Of a stretch of 6,517 nucleotides of DNA, positions 1 through 6,517 are shown piece after piece. The stretch lies in contig CAJWOD010000084.1 in assembly GCA_913044145.1 (NCBI GenBank), forward strand, positions 1-6,517, written 5' to 3'. The notes below the pieces were generated by a model. That model was not told where the DNA came from. It was given only the letters and a program-made list of their open reading frames with translations, and made no database searches. The position numbers and the translations under genes are program-made. The stretch comes from an uncultured Nitrospina sp. (GTDB lineage Bacteria > Nitrospinota > Nitrospinia > Nitrospinales > VA-1). How positions within the stretch are numbered: position 1 is the stretch's first letter; each line of letters starts with the position of its first letter.

Positions 1-1660
1 ACTCTCTTGCCATCAATGCATCATTCGGAGTATCTGCATTTGCCCGAATTTGTAAAGAACGTGTTTCTCCAGCCCAAGTCACCATACGGGTAAAAGAACC
101 CGTTAATTTGGATTTCGTCAAAGGAACAATACCTTGAATTACCTCCCCCGTGGTTCCATCCAGAGTAAGAGGAGTCAGCTCTTTCATTTTGACTCCCCCC
201 AACGAGCAAGTTTTTCGGCGGCTATTCACAATCAAACCTTCCACCCCTGATACACACGGTTTTCCCATTGCCCGGGCAACCACCGCGGCATGAGATGTCA
301 TTCCCCCTTTTGCTGTGATAATACCTTCAGCAACATTCATACCTCTAATATCTTCGGGAGAAGTTTCCATTCTAACTAAGATTACCTTTTCCTTTGCTTC
401 TGCCATTTCCTCTGCCGCTTCCGAGGAAAAAACAATTTTTCCGGCTGCCGCGCCTGGTGATGCGCCCAATCCTTTACCTAGGCGTTTGACTTTTGCTTTA
501 GGATCTATCATTGGATGAAAAAGTTGCCCTAACTGGTCAGCGGGTATCCTCATAAGGGCTTCCCTCTTATCTATCAAACCTTCATCCACCATATCTACAG
601 CTACCTTGATAGCCGATTCCGCAGTTCGTTTTCCAGATCGAGTCTGTAGTAAATATAATTTCTCATTTTCAATAGTGAACTCCATGTCCTGCATATCTTT
701 ATAATGCTTTTCCAGTCTTCGATAGACATTCACTAATTCTTGATAAATATCCGGCATATCGATTTCAAGCTGGTCAATCGAGTTTGGGGTACGAATCCCC
801 GCAACTACATCTTCACCCTGTGCATTGATCATGTATTCACCGAAGAATTTTCTTTCTCCAGTAGCCGGATTACGAGTGAACGCCACTCCCGTTGCAGAGG
901 TTTTACCCATATTTCCAAAAACCATTGACTGTACCGTTACCGCCGTTCCCCAATCTTGTGAATATCCATGCATCTTTCTATAAATAACCGCCCGTTCCGT
1001 ATTCCAGGAGTTGAATACTCCTTCTACTGCCATTCGCAACTGCTTAATTGGGTCATCAGGAAATTCTTTATTAGTATCACGAACAACAATAGCTTTAAAT
1101 TTTTTGATGATTGTTTTTAAATCTTTGACTGAAAGTTCCGTATCGACTTTGATGGAACGCCTTTTCTTTTCTTTTTCTATAATTGTTTCAAATAGCGCAC
1201 TATCAATATTTAAAACAACATTACTAAACATAGAAATAAATCTACGATAAGTATCGAGAGCGAACCATTCGTTTTGTGATTTTTTTCCTAGACCGTGAAG
1301 AGAGTCTTCGTTTAGGCCCAAGTTCAAGACTGTATCCATCATACCTGGCATAGAAACTCTAGCTCCCGAACGAACTGAAACCAGCAAAGGATTTTCAGAG
1401 CCACCAAATTTCTTACCCGTTGTTTTCTCAAGGGATTTTAAATGCATTAAAATTTCATCCCATAATTTTGGAGGAAATTTATTTTTATTTTTAAAATAAT
1501 TAACACATGCGTCGGTAGAGACAGTAAAGCCGGGTGGAACATCTATACCCAAAGATGCCATTTCAGCAAGGTTAGCGCCTTTACCTCCTAAGAGATTTTT
1601 CATGTTTGCCTTGCCATCGGCTTTCTTTCCGGCAAAAGCATATACAAGTTTTTTGGTCAT
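1..1660 (-). CDS. ppdK: Pyruvate, phosphate dikinase, N-terminal 553 residues (3' end off the window)
   Basis: PPDK is a cytosolic enzyme interconverting pyruvate + ATP + Pi and PEP + AMP + PPi. The frame is open from ATG at 1660 to the window edge without a stop. The N-terminal nucleotide-binding domain spans about residues 1-345: GGKGANLAEM (25-34), SVRSGARVSMPGMMDT (95-110), and E327, Q339 and R341, which match ATP-site residues known in the Clostridium symbiosum enzyme. The swivelling phosphohistidine domain follows (GLGASPGAAAG, 397-407), with the signature GGMTSHAAVVARAMG carrying catalytic His457 and the neighbouring Thr455. The visible part stops at RANADTPNDALMARE, just before the C-terminal PEP/pyruvate barrel, so roughly 320-340 residues of a usual 870-900 are missing. 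No frameshift or lost key residue is seen. The start fits the family N-terminus (MTKKLVYAFAGKKADG). No Shine-Dalgarno is visible; upstream is CTTATTTATTT. It lies 81 bases after glyS and is probably cotranscribed. Identity is near certain. Confidence 0.97.
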   Translation of the reverse strand, partial: MTKKLVYAFAGKKADGKANMKNLLGGKGANLAEMASLGIDVPPGFTVSTDACVNYFKNKNKFPPKLWDEILMHLKSLEKTTGKKFGGSENPLLVSVRSGARVSMPGMMDTVLNLGLNEDSLHGLGKKSQNEWFALDTYRRFISMFSNVVLNIDSALFETIIEKEKKRRSIKVDTELSVKDLKTIIKKFKAIVVRDTNKEFPDDPIKQLRMAVEGVFNSWNTERAVIYRKMHGYSQDWGTAVTVQSMVFGNMGKTSATGVAFTRNPATGERKFFGEYMINAQGEDVVAGIRTPNSIDQLEIDMPDIYQELVNVYRRLEKHYKDMQDMEFTIENEKLYLLQTRSGKRTAESAIKVAVDMVDEGLIDKREALMRIPADQLGQLFHPMIDPKAKVKRLGKGLGASPGAAAGKIVFSSEAAEEMAEAKEKVILVRMETSPEDIRGMNVAEGIITAKGGMTSHAAVVARAMGKPCVSGVEGLIVNSRRKTCSLGGVKMKELTPLTLDGTTGEVIQGIVPLTKSKLTGSFTRMVTWAGETRSLQIRANADTPNDALMARE

Positions 1661-1671
1661 AAATAAATAAG

Positions 1672-1686
1672 CGCTTTACGCTTTAC
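1672..1686. repeat. Two-copy 7-base tandem repeat in the glyS-ppdK spacer
   Basis: GCTTTAC occurs twice back to back (1673-1679 and 1680-1686), and the preceding C extends the match by one base. It overlaps the 8-base palindrome AAGCGCTT at 1669-1676. On the coding strand this lies about 12-27 bases before the ppdK ATG, where a ribosome-binding site would sit. It may be chance in a short spacer, or a small operator or leader element. I see no clear sigma-70 promoter and no terminator in the rest of the spacer (1661-1741). Confidence 0.3.
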
Positions 1687-1741
1687 AAAATAGGGTTAAA
1701 AACAAGAAGTGAAACTCTAAACCGTCGAGCACTTCCAAACA

Positions 1742-3814
1742 TCAATCTTTCTTCAAAACAATTTTTGAAAAATCTGCAAGGTCTGAAAACAAAAAAGATA
1801 TATCTCGTAGCAAGCACTGCCTATTTGTACAAAGAGAAGGGTCTTCCGCCATCACCATCACGTTTTCAAAGAAATTATCTACCGAAGGCTTTATCTCTCC
1901 CATTTTCTCCAGCGCTTTAGGAAATTCTTTCTTTTTAAGATGACCTAAAACTGGGTTACGAACTTTTAAGAATGCTTCATATAATTGTTTTTCTGCGGGT
2001 TCATTCAACAGTCCGGGATCTATTTCTCCATCAACCTTTTTATCTAAAATTCTAGCAACTCGTCTGAAAGCAATGGCAATAGATTCAAAATAAGGCTGCT
2101 TTTTTAAATCGGAAAACGCTGCTACTTTTGCTTTTACATCAACAATAGAATCGATTCCCGTTGATAGAACGCAATCTATTGCATCGTAGGGGAAATTCTC
2201 CCCAATCAACAATGTTTTATACCTCTGAGAAAATAAATCTTCTACATGATTTTTTATTTCATCTTTACCGAGCTTTGCTTCTTTCTCAATTAGATCAAGG
2301 CTGGTCTCCACGGTATTTTGAAATGAAATCTGCCATCCTTGATCCAGCACGATTTGCAAAATACCTAGAGCATGTCTCCTCAAACCATACGGATCTTCCG
2401 AGCCAGATGGAATTAGGCCTACACCTATACAACCAATAATAGTATCGAGCTTGTCTGCAACCGCAATGATAGCCCCTAATTCCCCAGAAGGTAAACCATC
2501 ACCAGCAAAGGCTGGACGATAATGTTCTTTGATAGCCTGCGCCACTTCGGCTTCTTCTCCAGAGTGAACTGCATAATATCCTCCCATAATGCCCTGCAAC
2601 TCGGGAAACTCGAAAACCATTTGGCTGACTAGATCTGCCTTGCTCAACCTCGCCGCTCGCCTTACTTGCGTTTCTTTTTTGGGACAAATCTGACTTGCTA
2701 GAATTCCTGCCAAAGCGGTGATACGATCGACTTTTTCGTAAATGGTTCCTAACTTTTTCTGAAACACCACACCTTTTAATGATTCAACAAAATCTTCCAA
2801 ACTTTTCTTGCGGTCTTCATCGTAAAAAAAGCGGGCATCCTCCAATCGAGCACGTAAGACCCGCTCATTTCCTTTTTTAATTTCATTTTCATCAGAAGCT
2901 GGCATATTGCTGACAGTAATAAAACAAGGCAGAAGCTTATCCCTCTTATCCCAGATTGGAAAATATTTCTGATGGTATTTCATAGTTATAACTAGTAACT
3001 CTTCCGGCAACTCTAAAAATCTAGAATCAAAATCCCCTTTAATCGCTACAGGGTATTCCACTAGATAATTTACAAGATTTGCTAAGTCTTCATCTTCTTT
3101 AATATGGCCTCCCGCTTGTTTGGCTAATTGCTGGACCTGTTCAAGAATAGATTTTTTTCTTTTCTCAGGATCAACAAGTAAAAAATGTTGTTTACAATCA
3201 TCCAAATAAGACTCAAGAGTTTTAATTTTAAACTTTTCGGGGTTTAAAAATCGATGCCCTCGTGAAACTATACCGTTTACAATCCCATCGAATTCAAATT
3301 CCAAAGCCTTTCCATCAAATAATGCTGCGATCCAATGCAAAGGCCTGGCAAAGGGGCGAGTTTTGTTTTCCCAACGCATTTTTTTCTGGAAAGGAATCTC
3401 ATTAATTAATTTTGGTAAATACTCATTCAATAAGGATGGAGTGGAGCGACCTTTATTTTCAACCTTGGCACAAACAACTTCTCCTTTAGGAGTTTGTTTG
3501 CGAGTAAGATCTGCTACATCGATACCTTTACCGCGAGCAAAACCTATTGCGGCTTTTGTGGGTTGGCCACTATCATCATATGCCAAAGAAACACCTGGAC
3601 CAAGAAACTCATCCACAGAGTCTTCCTGCATTTCCATCACCCCTTTTATCGATATGATCAACCGTCTCGGAGTTCCCATAGTTTTTGGGACTTCTGCGTC
3701 AATCCGGTTTTTGGCAAAAAAAGAGGATAGCTCCTTCTTCATATACCTTAATGCCGGTTCAACATATCCGGAAGGAATCTCTTCTGATCCTATTTCTATA
3801 AAAAATTCAGCCAT
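1742..3814 (-). CDS. glyS: Glycyl-tRNA synthetase beta subunit
   Basis: This is the beta subunit of the bacterial alpha2/beta2 glycyl-tRNA synthetase, a cytosolic enzyme. The alpha subunit forms glycyl-adenylate; the beta subunit mainly binds and positions tRNA-Gly. The 690 residues match the usual length (about 690). Visible landmarks in order are the N-terminal start MAEFFIEIGSEEIPSGYVEP, RPFARPLHWI (153-162), MKYHQKYFPIW (278-288), RVLRARLEDARFFYDED (318-334) and EFPELQGIMGGYYA (402-415). Then comes the HD-like region with EHYRPAFAGDGLP (430-442), VADKLDTIIG (452-461) and DPYGLRRHALGI (474-485). The C-terminal tRNA-binding domain carries VDNFFENVMVMAEDP (645-659) and ends in LFSDLADFSKIV (675-686). 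No truncation or frame break is seen. ATG at 3814 fits the family N-terminus and lies 12 bases after the glyQ stop, so translation is probably coupled. The spacer GCTTTTATTTGT has no Shine-Dalgarno. Confidence 0.98.
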   Translation of the reverse strand: MAEFFIEIGSEEIPSGYVEPALRYMKKELSSFFAKNRIDAEVPKTMGTPRRLIISIKGVMEMQEDSVDEFLGPGVSLAYDDSGQPTKAAIGFARGKGIDVADLTRKQTPKGEVVCAKVENKGRSTPSLLNEYLPKLINEIPFQKKMRWENKTRPFARPLHWIAALFDGKALEFEFDGIVNGIVSRGHRFLNPEKFKIKTLESYLDDCKQHFLLVDPEKRKKSILEQVQQLAKQAGGHIKEDEDLANLVNYLVEYPVAIKGDFDSRFLELPEELLVITMKYHQKYFPIWDKRDKLLPCFITVSNMPASDENEIKKGNERVLRARLEDARFFYDEDRKKSLEDFVESLKGVVFQKKLGTIYEKVDRITALAGILASQICPKKETQVRRAARLSKADLVSQMVFEFPELQGIMGGYYAVHSGEEAEVAQAIKEHYRPAFAGDGLPSGELGAIIAVADKLDTIIGCIGVGLIPSGSEDPYGLRRHALGILQIVLDQGWQISFQNTVETSLDLIEKEAKLGKDEIKNHVEDLFSQRYKTLLIGENFPYDAIDCVLSTGIDSIVDVKAKVAAFSDLKKQPYFESIAIAFRRVARILDKKVDGEIDPGLLNEPAEKQLYEAFLKVRNPVLGHLKKKEFPKALEKMGEIKPSVDNFFENVMVMAEDPSLCTNRQCLLRDISFLFSDLADFSKIVLKKD

Positions 3815-3826
3815 ACAAATAAAAGC

Positions 3827-4702
3827 TTAATATTTCTTTTTTAATAAGGGAAATTGCATTTCTTCTCTTTGCTGTAAATAAACTTCAGCACTTATACGTG
3901 CAAGATTACGAACTCTCCCTATAAAACCTGTGCGTTCAGTAACGCTAATGGCACCCCTTGCGTCCAGCAAGTTAAAAACATGAGAACATTTCAACGTATA
4001 ATCATAAGCGGGAAGAACCAACCCCTTTCCCAGCAATTCCTTCGCTTCCAATTCATACATATCAAACCACTGAAACAATCTTTCCTTATTTGAGGCTTCA
4101 AAATTATAGCGAGAAAATTGTTTTTCTGTTTCTAGATGGACATCGCCATATAAAAGTTTTTCATTCCACTTCAAGTCATAAACGTTTTCAACATTTTGTA
4201 GGTACATGGCTATACGCTCTAATCCATAAGTTAATTCCGCAGTAACTGGTTTTAAATCTATACCACCCACTTGTTGAAAATAAGTAAACTGGGTAATCTC
4301 CATGCCATCTAGCCAGACCTCCCAACCCAGTCCCCATGCACCTAAAGTAGGTGACTCCCAATCATCTTCAACAAACCTAATATCATGTTTCAAAGGGTCC
4401 ACTCCCAAAACAGTGAGACTGTGTAAATATTGGTCCTGCACATCTTGCGGGGAAGGTTTCAGAATCGTCTGAAACTGATAATAATGTTGGAGCCGGTTCG
4501 GGTTCTCTCCATATCTACCATCAGTAGGGCGTCGAGAAGGTTCCACATAGGCTGCATTGTAAGGCTCAGGACCCAGCACCCTAAAAAAAGTACAGGGATT
4601 AAACGTGCCGGCCCCTACCTCAATATCATAGGGCTGATGTATAGCACACCCACGGGATGCCCAATAGTTTTGAAGATTTAAAATGATGTCCTGAAAATAC
4701 AT
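3827..4702 (-). CDS. glyQ: Glycyl-tRNA synthetase alpha subunit
   Basis: This is the catalytic alpha subunit of tetrameric glycyl-tRNA synthetase (class II), which activates glycine with ATP and works with GlyS to charge tRNA-Gly in the cytosol. Its 291 residues are typical for the family (about 290-305). The N-terminus MYFQDIILNLQNYWASRGC is canonical. The motif-1 area is VGAGTFNPCTF (29-39). Motif 2 is FRVLGPEPYNAAYVEPSRRP (40-59) followed by TDGRYGENPNRLQHYYQFQ (60-78). Motif 3 contains ELTYGLERIAMYLQ (156-169). The C-terminal helical part includes SHVFNLLDARGAISVTER (240-257). An in-frame TAA lies four codons upstream (TAA ACC CTA TCG GTT ATG), so this ATG is the only sensible start. There is no Shine-Dalgarno. 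It is followed 12 bases later by glyS. A 185-base gap upstream suggests its own promoter. Confidence 0.98.
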   Translation of the reverse strand: MYFQDIILNLQNYWASRGCAIHQPYDIEVGAGTFNPCTFFRVLGPEPYNAAYVEPSRRPTDGRYGENPNRLQHYYQFQTILKPSPQDVQDQYLHSLTVLGVDPLKHDIRFVEDDWESPTLGAWGLGWEVWLDGMEITQFTYFQQVGGIDLKPVTAELTYGLERIAMYLQNVENVYDLKWNEKLLYGDVHLETEKQFSRYNFEASNKERLFQWFDMYELEAKELLGKGLVLPAYDYTLKCSHVFNLLDARGAISVTERTGFIGRVRNLARISAEVYLQQREEMQFPLLKKKY

Positions 4703-4887
4703 AACCGATAGGGTTTATCAGAGATCAACAAACAAAGTCAACCCCCCCTAAATTCAGCGTGGGGCCGGTAATATTATTCTTTAGGATTCCCACCCAAAAA
4801 AGGGAATAAATAGGTTGGTTTCCATAAAGTTAGACTGTAAAGAACTGGCGAGGTACCAATAAAAACAGGCAACTCTCCTAACGATTT
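4703..4887 (-). other. 185-base gap upstream of glyQ, no gene seen
   Basis: This is the only sizeable noncoding stretch in the window. It contains the putative glyQ promoter, a seven-G run (coding strand, 4748-4742) and one weak inverted repeat, ATTCCC (4786-4791) with GGGAAT (4802-4807) around a 10-base loop. The six-pair stem is not followed by a T-run on the coding strand, so it does not read as an intrinsic terminator. I looked for the T-box signature expected before some glyQ genes (AGGGTGGAACCGCG-like) and for a glycine riboswitch and saw neither. No short open frame with a convincing start was found. Confidence 0.6.
4714..4741 (-). promoter_or_regulatory. Possible sigma-70-type promoter for glyQ-glyS-ppdK
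   Basis: On the coding strand TTGACT (4741-4736, five of six to the -35 consensus) is followed after 16 bases by GATAAA (4719-4714, four of six to TATAAT). Only 11 bases separate the -10 box from the glyQ ATG, so transcription would begin about 3-5 bases before the start codon and give a nearly leaderless message. A run of seven G lies directly upstream of the -35 box. A weaker AT-rich -10-like site (AATAAT, about 4779-4774) lies further upstream with no good -35. This is a pattern match only. Confidence 0.35.
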
Positions 4888-5253
4888 TCAAATTGGAAAT
4901 TGTAATTGAGCTCCGGGGTAAGCTTTTTCAATAAGAATATCAATCACCTGTTTGATGGCTTGCACATGTTTTTGTGCAGAGGGCATAGCATCGTAATTAG
5001 CTTCCTCCTCTTCCAGAGAAATAACCCCTTCTCCCATGTAATTACAATAGAAAGCACCGATTGGTGTAAATTTTTCTAGGGGTTCACTCTCCTGACCCGA
5101 GTTTACAATCACCATTATTTGAAAATCTTCTGCTCCAGAATAAATCTCAAAAGGCCCTTTGTTTTTAAGGGTGTGCTCTTTACAATAACCGAGGACCCGT
5201 TCCATTTCTTCTAGTGAAATCGCTTTATATACGGTGTGCAATTTTTCTGCCAA
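4888..5253 (-). CDS. Small protein of unknown function (121 residues)
   Basis: I do not recognise this protein. It is 121 residues, with no signal peptide and no membrane segment, so probably cytosolic. From the sequence I expect a compact alpha/beta domain: helix at about 13-28 (ISLEEMERVLGYCKEH region), strands around FEIYSG (35-40) and FQIMVIV (44-50), another strand around IGAFYCNYMG (65-74), an acidic turn EEEEANYD (81-88), and a C-terminal helix AQKHVQAIKQVIDILIEK (93-110) ending in QLQFPI. The start is TTG at 5253; the next candidate is ATG at codon 17, which would remove the first strand-helix segment. No Shine-Dalgarno precedes either. It lies 17 bases after the radical SAM stop codon and in the same reading frame, so it is probably cotranscribed and might act with that enzyme. 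Composition resembles the neighbours, which supports a real gene. Confidence 0.75.
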   Translation of the reverse strand: MAEKLHTVYKAISLEEMERVLGYCKEHTLKNKGPFEIYSGAEDFQIMVIVNSGQESEPLEKFTPIGAFYCNYMGEGVISLEEEEANYDAMPSAQKHVQAIKQVIDILIEKAYPGAQLQFPI

Positions 5254-5271
5254 GTATATTACGTTGATAAT

Positions 5272-6517
5272 CTAGCAAATACCGCAAACATGACAGGTGG
5301 CGGTATCGCACACGGGAGTGCGCCCAGCATTAAGTCCACGCTGATAATCATCCCACAAAAATCCGTTGCGGTAACCATGGTCGACTATGTCCCAGGGCAG
5401 GTAGTCTTCTTTACCGTACTGTCGGTATACAAACGAATCCACCGAATGTTTATTTAAAGCGCTTTTAGCGTCGTGACCATTACTCAAAAAAGTTTTAAAA
5501 AACTCATGCACGCTACGATCACCGCGGGAAAGATAAGTCTGCAGATAAGCTTCATTAGGAGAACCAAAACTCAATTTCAGGTGGGGGAGTTTCCCTAATG
5601 CTTTTCGCAACCGGGAAAATTTTTTCTTTAAACTTTTTACCTTTTCCATCGGGTGCCATTGAAACGGCGTTCCCGGCTTAGGAACCAATGGGCTCAAACT
5701 AATCGTGACTCGACCAATACGTCCAAGATTACGACATTCATCAACATAAACTTCTTGAACCCGTTCAACCAAGTGAATAAATTGTTCAATATCGTCATCT
5801 GTTTCGTGTGGTAATCCGATGATAGAATAAATTTTTAAATGTAGTATGCCCTTACGGGTTAGAAACCTGCACTTCTCTATAATAAAATCATCGGTCGCTG
5901 CTTTATTTATCACATCGCGCATTCTTTCTGATGGACCATCAACAGCAACTGTCAATGTTTTCTGTCCGCTCTTTAAAATCAACCCAACAAGTTCATCAGT
6001 AAGAGTTTCCATTCGTAAAGAAGAAAACGAAATTGTCTTGCCCTCATCTGTAATTCTTTTAGCTAGAGCAGGGAGTTGAGGGTGGTCAGTTACTGAAGGC
6101 CCAACCAAGCCTATGGTTTGGGCTGTTTTCCCCTGGTCTCCAAGAGTCTGCATCATGGAATCATAAGTTTTATTCAAATCAGGAAGACGAGGCGGACGAT
6201 AAATGAAGCCCGCCGTGCAGAATCGGCAAGCCCATATGCAACCTCGAGTGACCTCCATCAAAGCCATATCCTTGAACGTAGAATTCTCTCCATGCACAAC
6301 AGAGTGAGTACAAAGGGACTGCTCTTTTTCTACCCAATGACGAGTCACTCGCGAAGGGATATCAATAGAAGTCGAAACACCTACCTGACGACCGGATTCA
6401 ATTTGCAAATCATAAAATTTCGGCACATAAATTCCAGGGAGACTAGCCGCTTTTTCTAAAATTTTATTTTTATCCTCGCACTTATAAAGCGTGTCAAAAA
6501 AGTAATTGGCCATACCT
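5272..6517 (-). CDS. B12-binding-type radical SAM protein, C-terminal part (5' end off the window)
   Basis: This is a radical SAM enzyme of unknown substrate. Counting from the ATG at 6513, the [4Fe-4S] cluster motif is C92-X3-C96-X2-C99 in EVTRGCIWACRFCTAGFIYR. Other core landmarks are LVGPSVTDHP (136-145), ISFSSLRMET (161-170), LTVAVDGPSERMRD (187-200), LKIYSIIGLPHETDDD (226-241) and SPLVPKPGTPFQW (274-286). The C-terminus has a cysteine cluster C402-X4-C407-X2-C410-X2-C413 ending in CGIC. From family knowledge these features fit the large radical SAM proteins that carry an N-terminal cobalamin-binding domain (TIGR03960-like). Residues 1-34, ending in LPGIYVPKFY, resemble the linker between the B12 and radical SAM domains. 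The frame stays open beyond that ATG to the edge (GGT), so the ATG is probably an internal Met and the real start lies outside. The DUF2344-type region often linked to this family is not seen here. It ends in TAG, 17 bases before the small protein. Confidence 0.88.
   Translation of the reverse strand, partial: GMANYFFDTLYKCEDKNKILEKAASLPGIYVPKFYDLQIESGRQVGVSTSIDIPSRVTRHWVEKEQSLCTHSVVHGENSTFKDMALMEVTRGCIWACRFCTAGFIYRPPRLPDLNKTYDSMMQTLGDQGKTAQTIGLVGPSVTDHPQLPALAKRITDEGKTISFSSLRMETLTDELVGLILKSGQKTLTVAVDGPSERMRDVINKAATDDFIIEKCRFLTRKGILHLKIYSIIGLPHETDDDIEQFIHLVERVQEVYVDECRNLGRIGRVTISLSPLVPKPGTPFQWHPMEKVKSLKKKFSRLRKALGKLPHLKLSFGSPNEAYLQTYLSRGDRSVHEFFKTFLSNGHDAKSALNKHSVDSFVYRQYGKEDYLPWDIVDHGYRNGFLWDDYQRGLNAGRTPVCDTATCHVCGIC

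Noticed and set aside
21..209. Short minus-strand open frame inside ppdK
   Set aside because: It is a different frame of the ppdK coding strand; the ppdK frame itself is open throughout and matches the family.
1661..1800. Separate sigma-70 promoter for ppdK
   Set aside because: TTGTTT-, TTGGAA- and TATTTT-like boxes occur, but none pair at 16-18 bases with acceptable matches.
3363..3830. 155-codon open frame on the plus strand opposite the glyS 5' part
   Set aside because: It is wholly antisense to strongly conserved GlyS sequence, has no recognisable protein features, and reads as a by-product of glyS codon use.
4786..4807. Intrinsic terminator after the small gene
   Set aside because: The stem has only six pairs (half A/T), the loop is 10 bases and no T-run follows on the coding strand. 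The T-run present lies inside the loop.
4703..4887. T-box or glycine riboswitch leader for glyQ
   Set aside because: No T-box core sequence, no specifier-stem layout and no terminator/antiterminator pair is visible; the length is also short for a T-box with its terminator.
6118..6459. 113-codon plus-strand open frame opposite the radical SAM gene
   Set aside because: It is antisense to the conserved radical SAM core, including the cluster motif region, and its translation shows no coherent domain.
1..6517. Defence island, mobile element or other new multi-gene system
   Set aside because: There are no transposase, integrase, nuclease, helicase or toxin genes, no array of repeats and no composition break; four of the five genes belong to known families, three of them housekeeping or central metabolism.

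Overview
This is a moderately AT-rich bacterial window in which every convincing gene lies on the minus strand. The sequence is therefore read from right to left. In transcription order it holds the C-terminal part of a radical SAM protein of the B12-binding type (5' end off the window), a 121-residue protein I do not recognise, glyQ and glyS (the two subunits of tetrameric glycyl-tRNA synthetase), and the first 553 codons of ppdK (pyruvate, phosphate dikinase; its 3' end runs off the left edge). No tRNA, rRNA, CRISPR array, insertion sequence or phage gene is visible.

Layout: 5272-6517 radical SAM; 5254-5271 short spacer; 4888-5253 small unknown protein with a TTG start; 4703-4887 the only sizeable gap (185 bases), with a possible promoter close to glyQ; 3827-4702 glyQ; 12-base spacer; 1742-3814 glyS; 81-base spacer; 1-1660 ppdK. 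Nothing on the plus strand looks like a gene; the open frames there run antisense to well-conserved coding sequence. There is no gene-free stretch over 300 bases.

Organism: the separate alpha/beta glycyl-tRNA synthetase followed by ppdK is, from memory, an order seen in Deltaproteobacteria and relatives. A delta-like or Nitrospinota-like Gram-negative bacterium is my best guess, held weakly. None of the four visible start codons has a clear Shine-Dalgarno sequence; A/T-rich bases sit there instead. That may be a useful lineage clue.

Function: GlyQ and GlyS charge tRNA-Gly using ATP and release AMP and PPi. PPDK interconverts pyruvate + ATP + Pi with PEP + AMP + PPi, so in the pyruvate-forming direction it consumes both by-products of aminoacylation. 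That gives a plausible but unproven reason for the neighbourhood. The radical SAM protein and the small protein form a separate upstream pair of unknown role. I see no clearly new multi-gene system. The least explained items are the 121-residue protein, the unusually short predicted glyQ leader, and the radical SAM enzyme with its C-terminal cysteine cluster.
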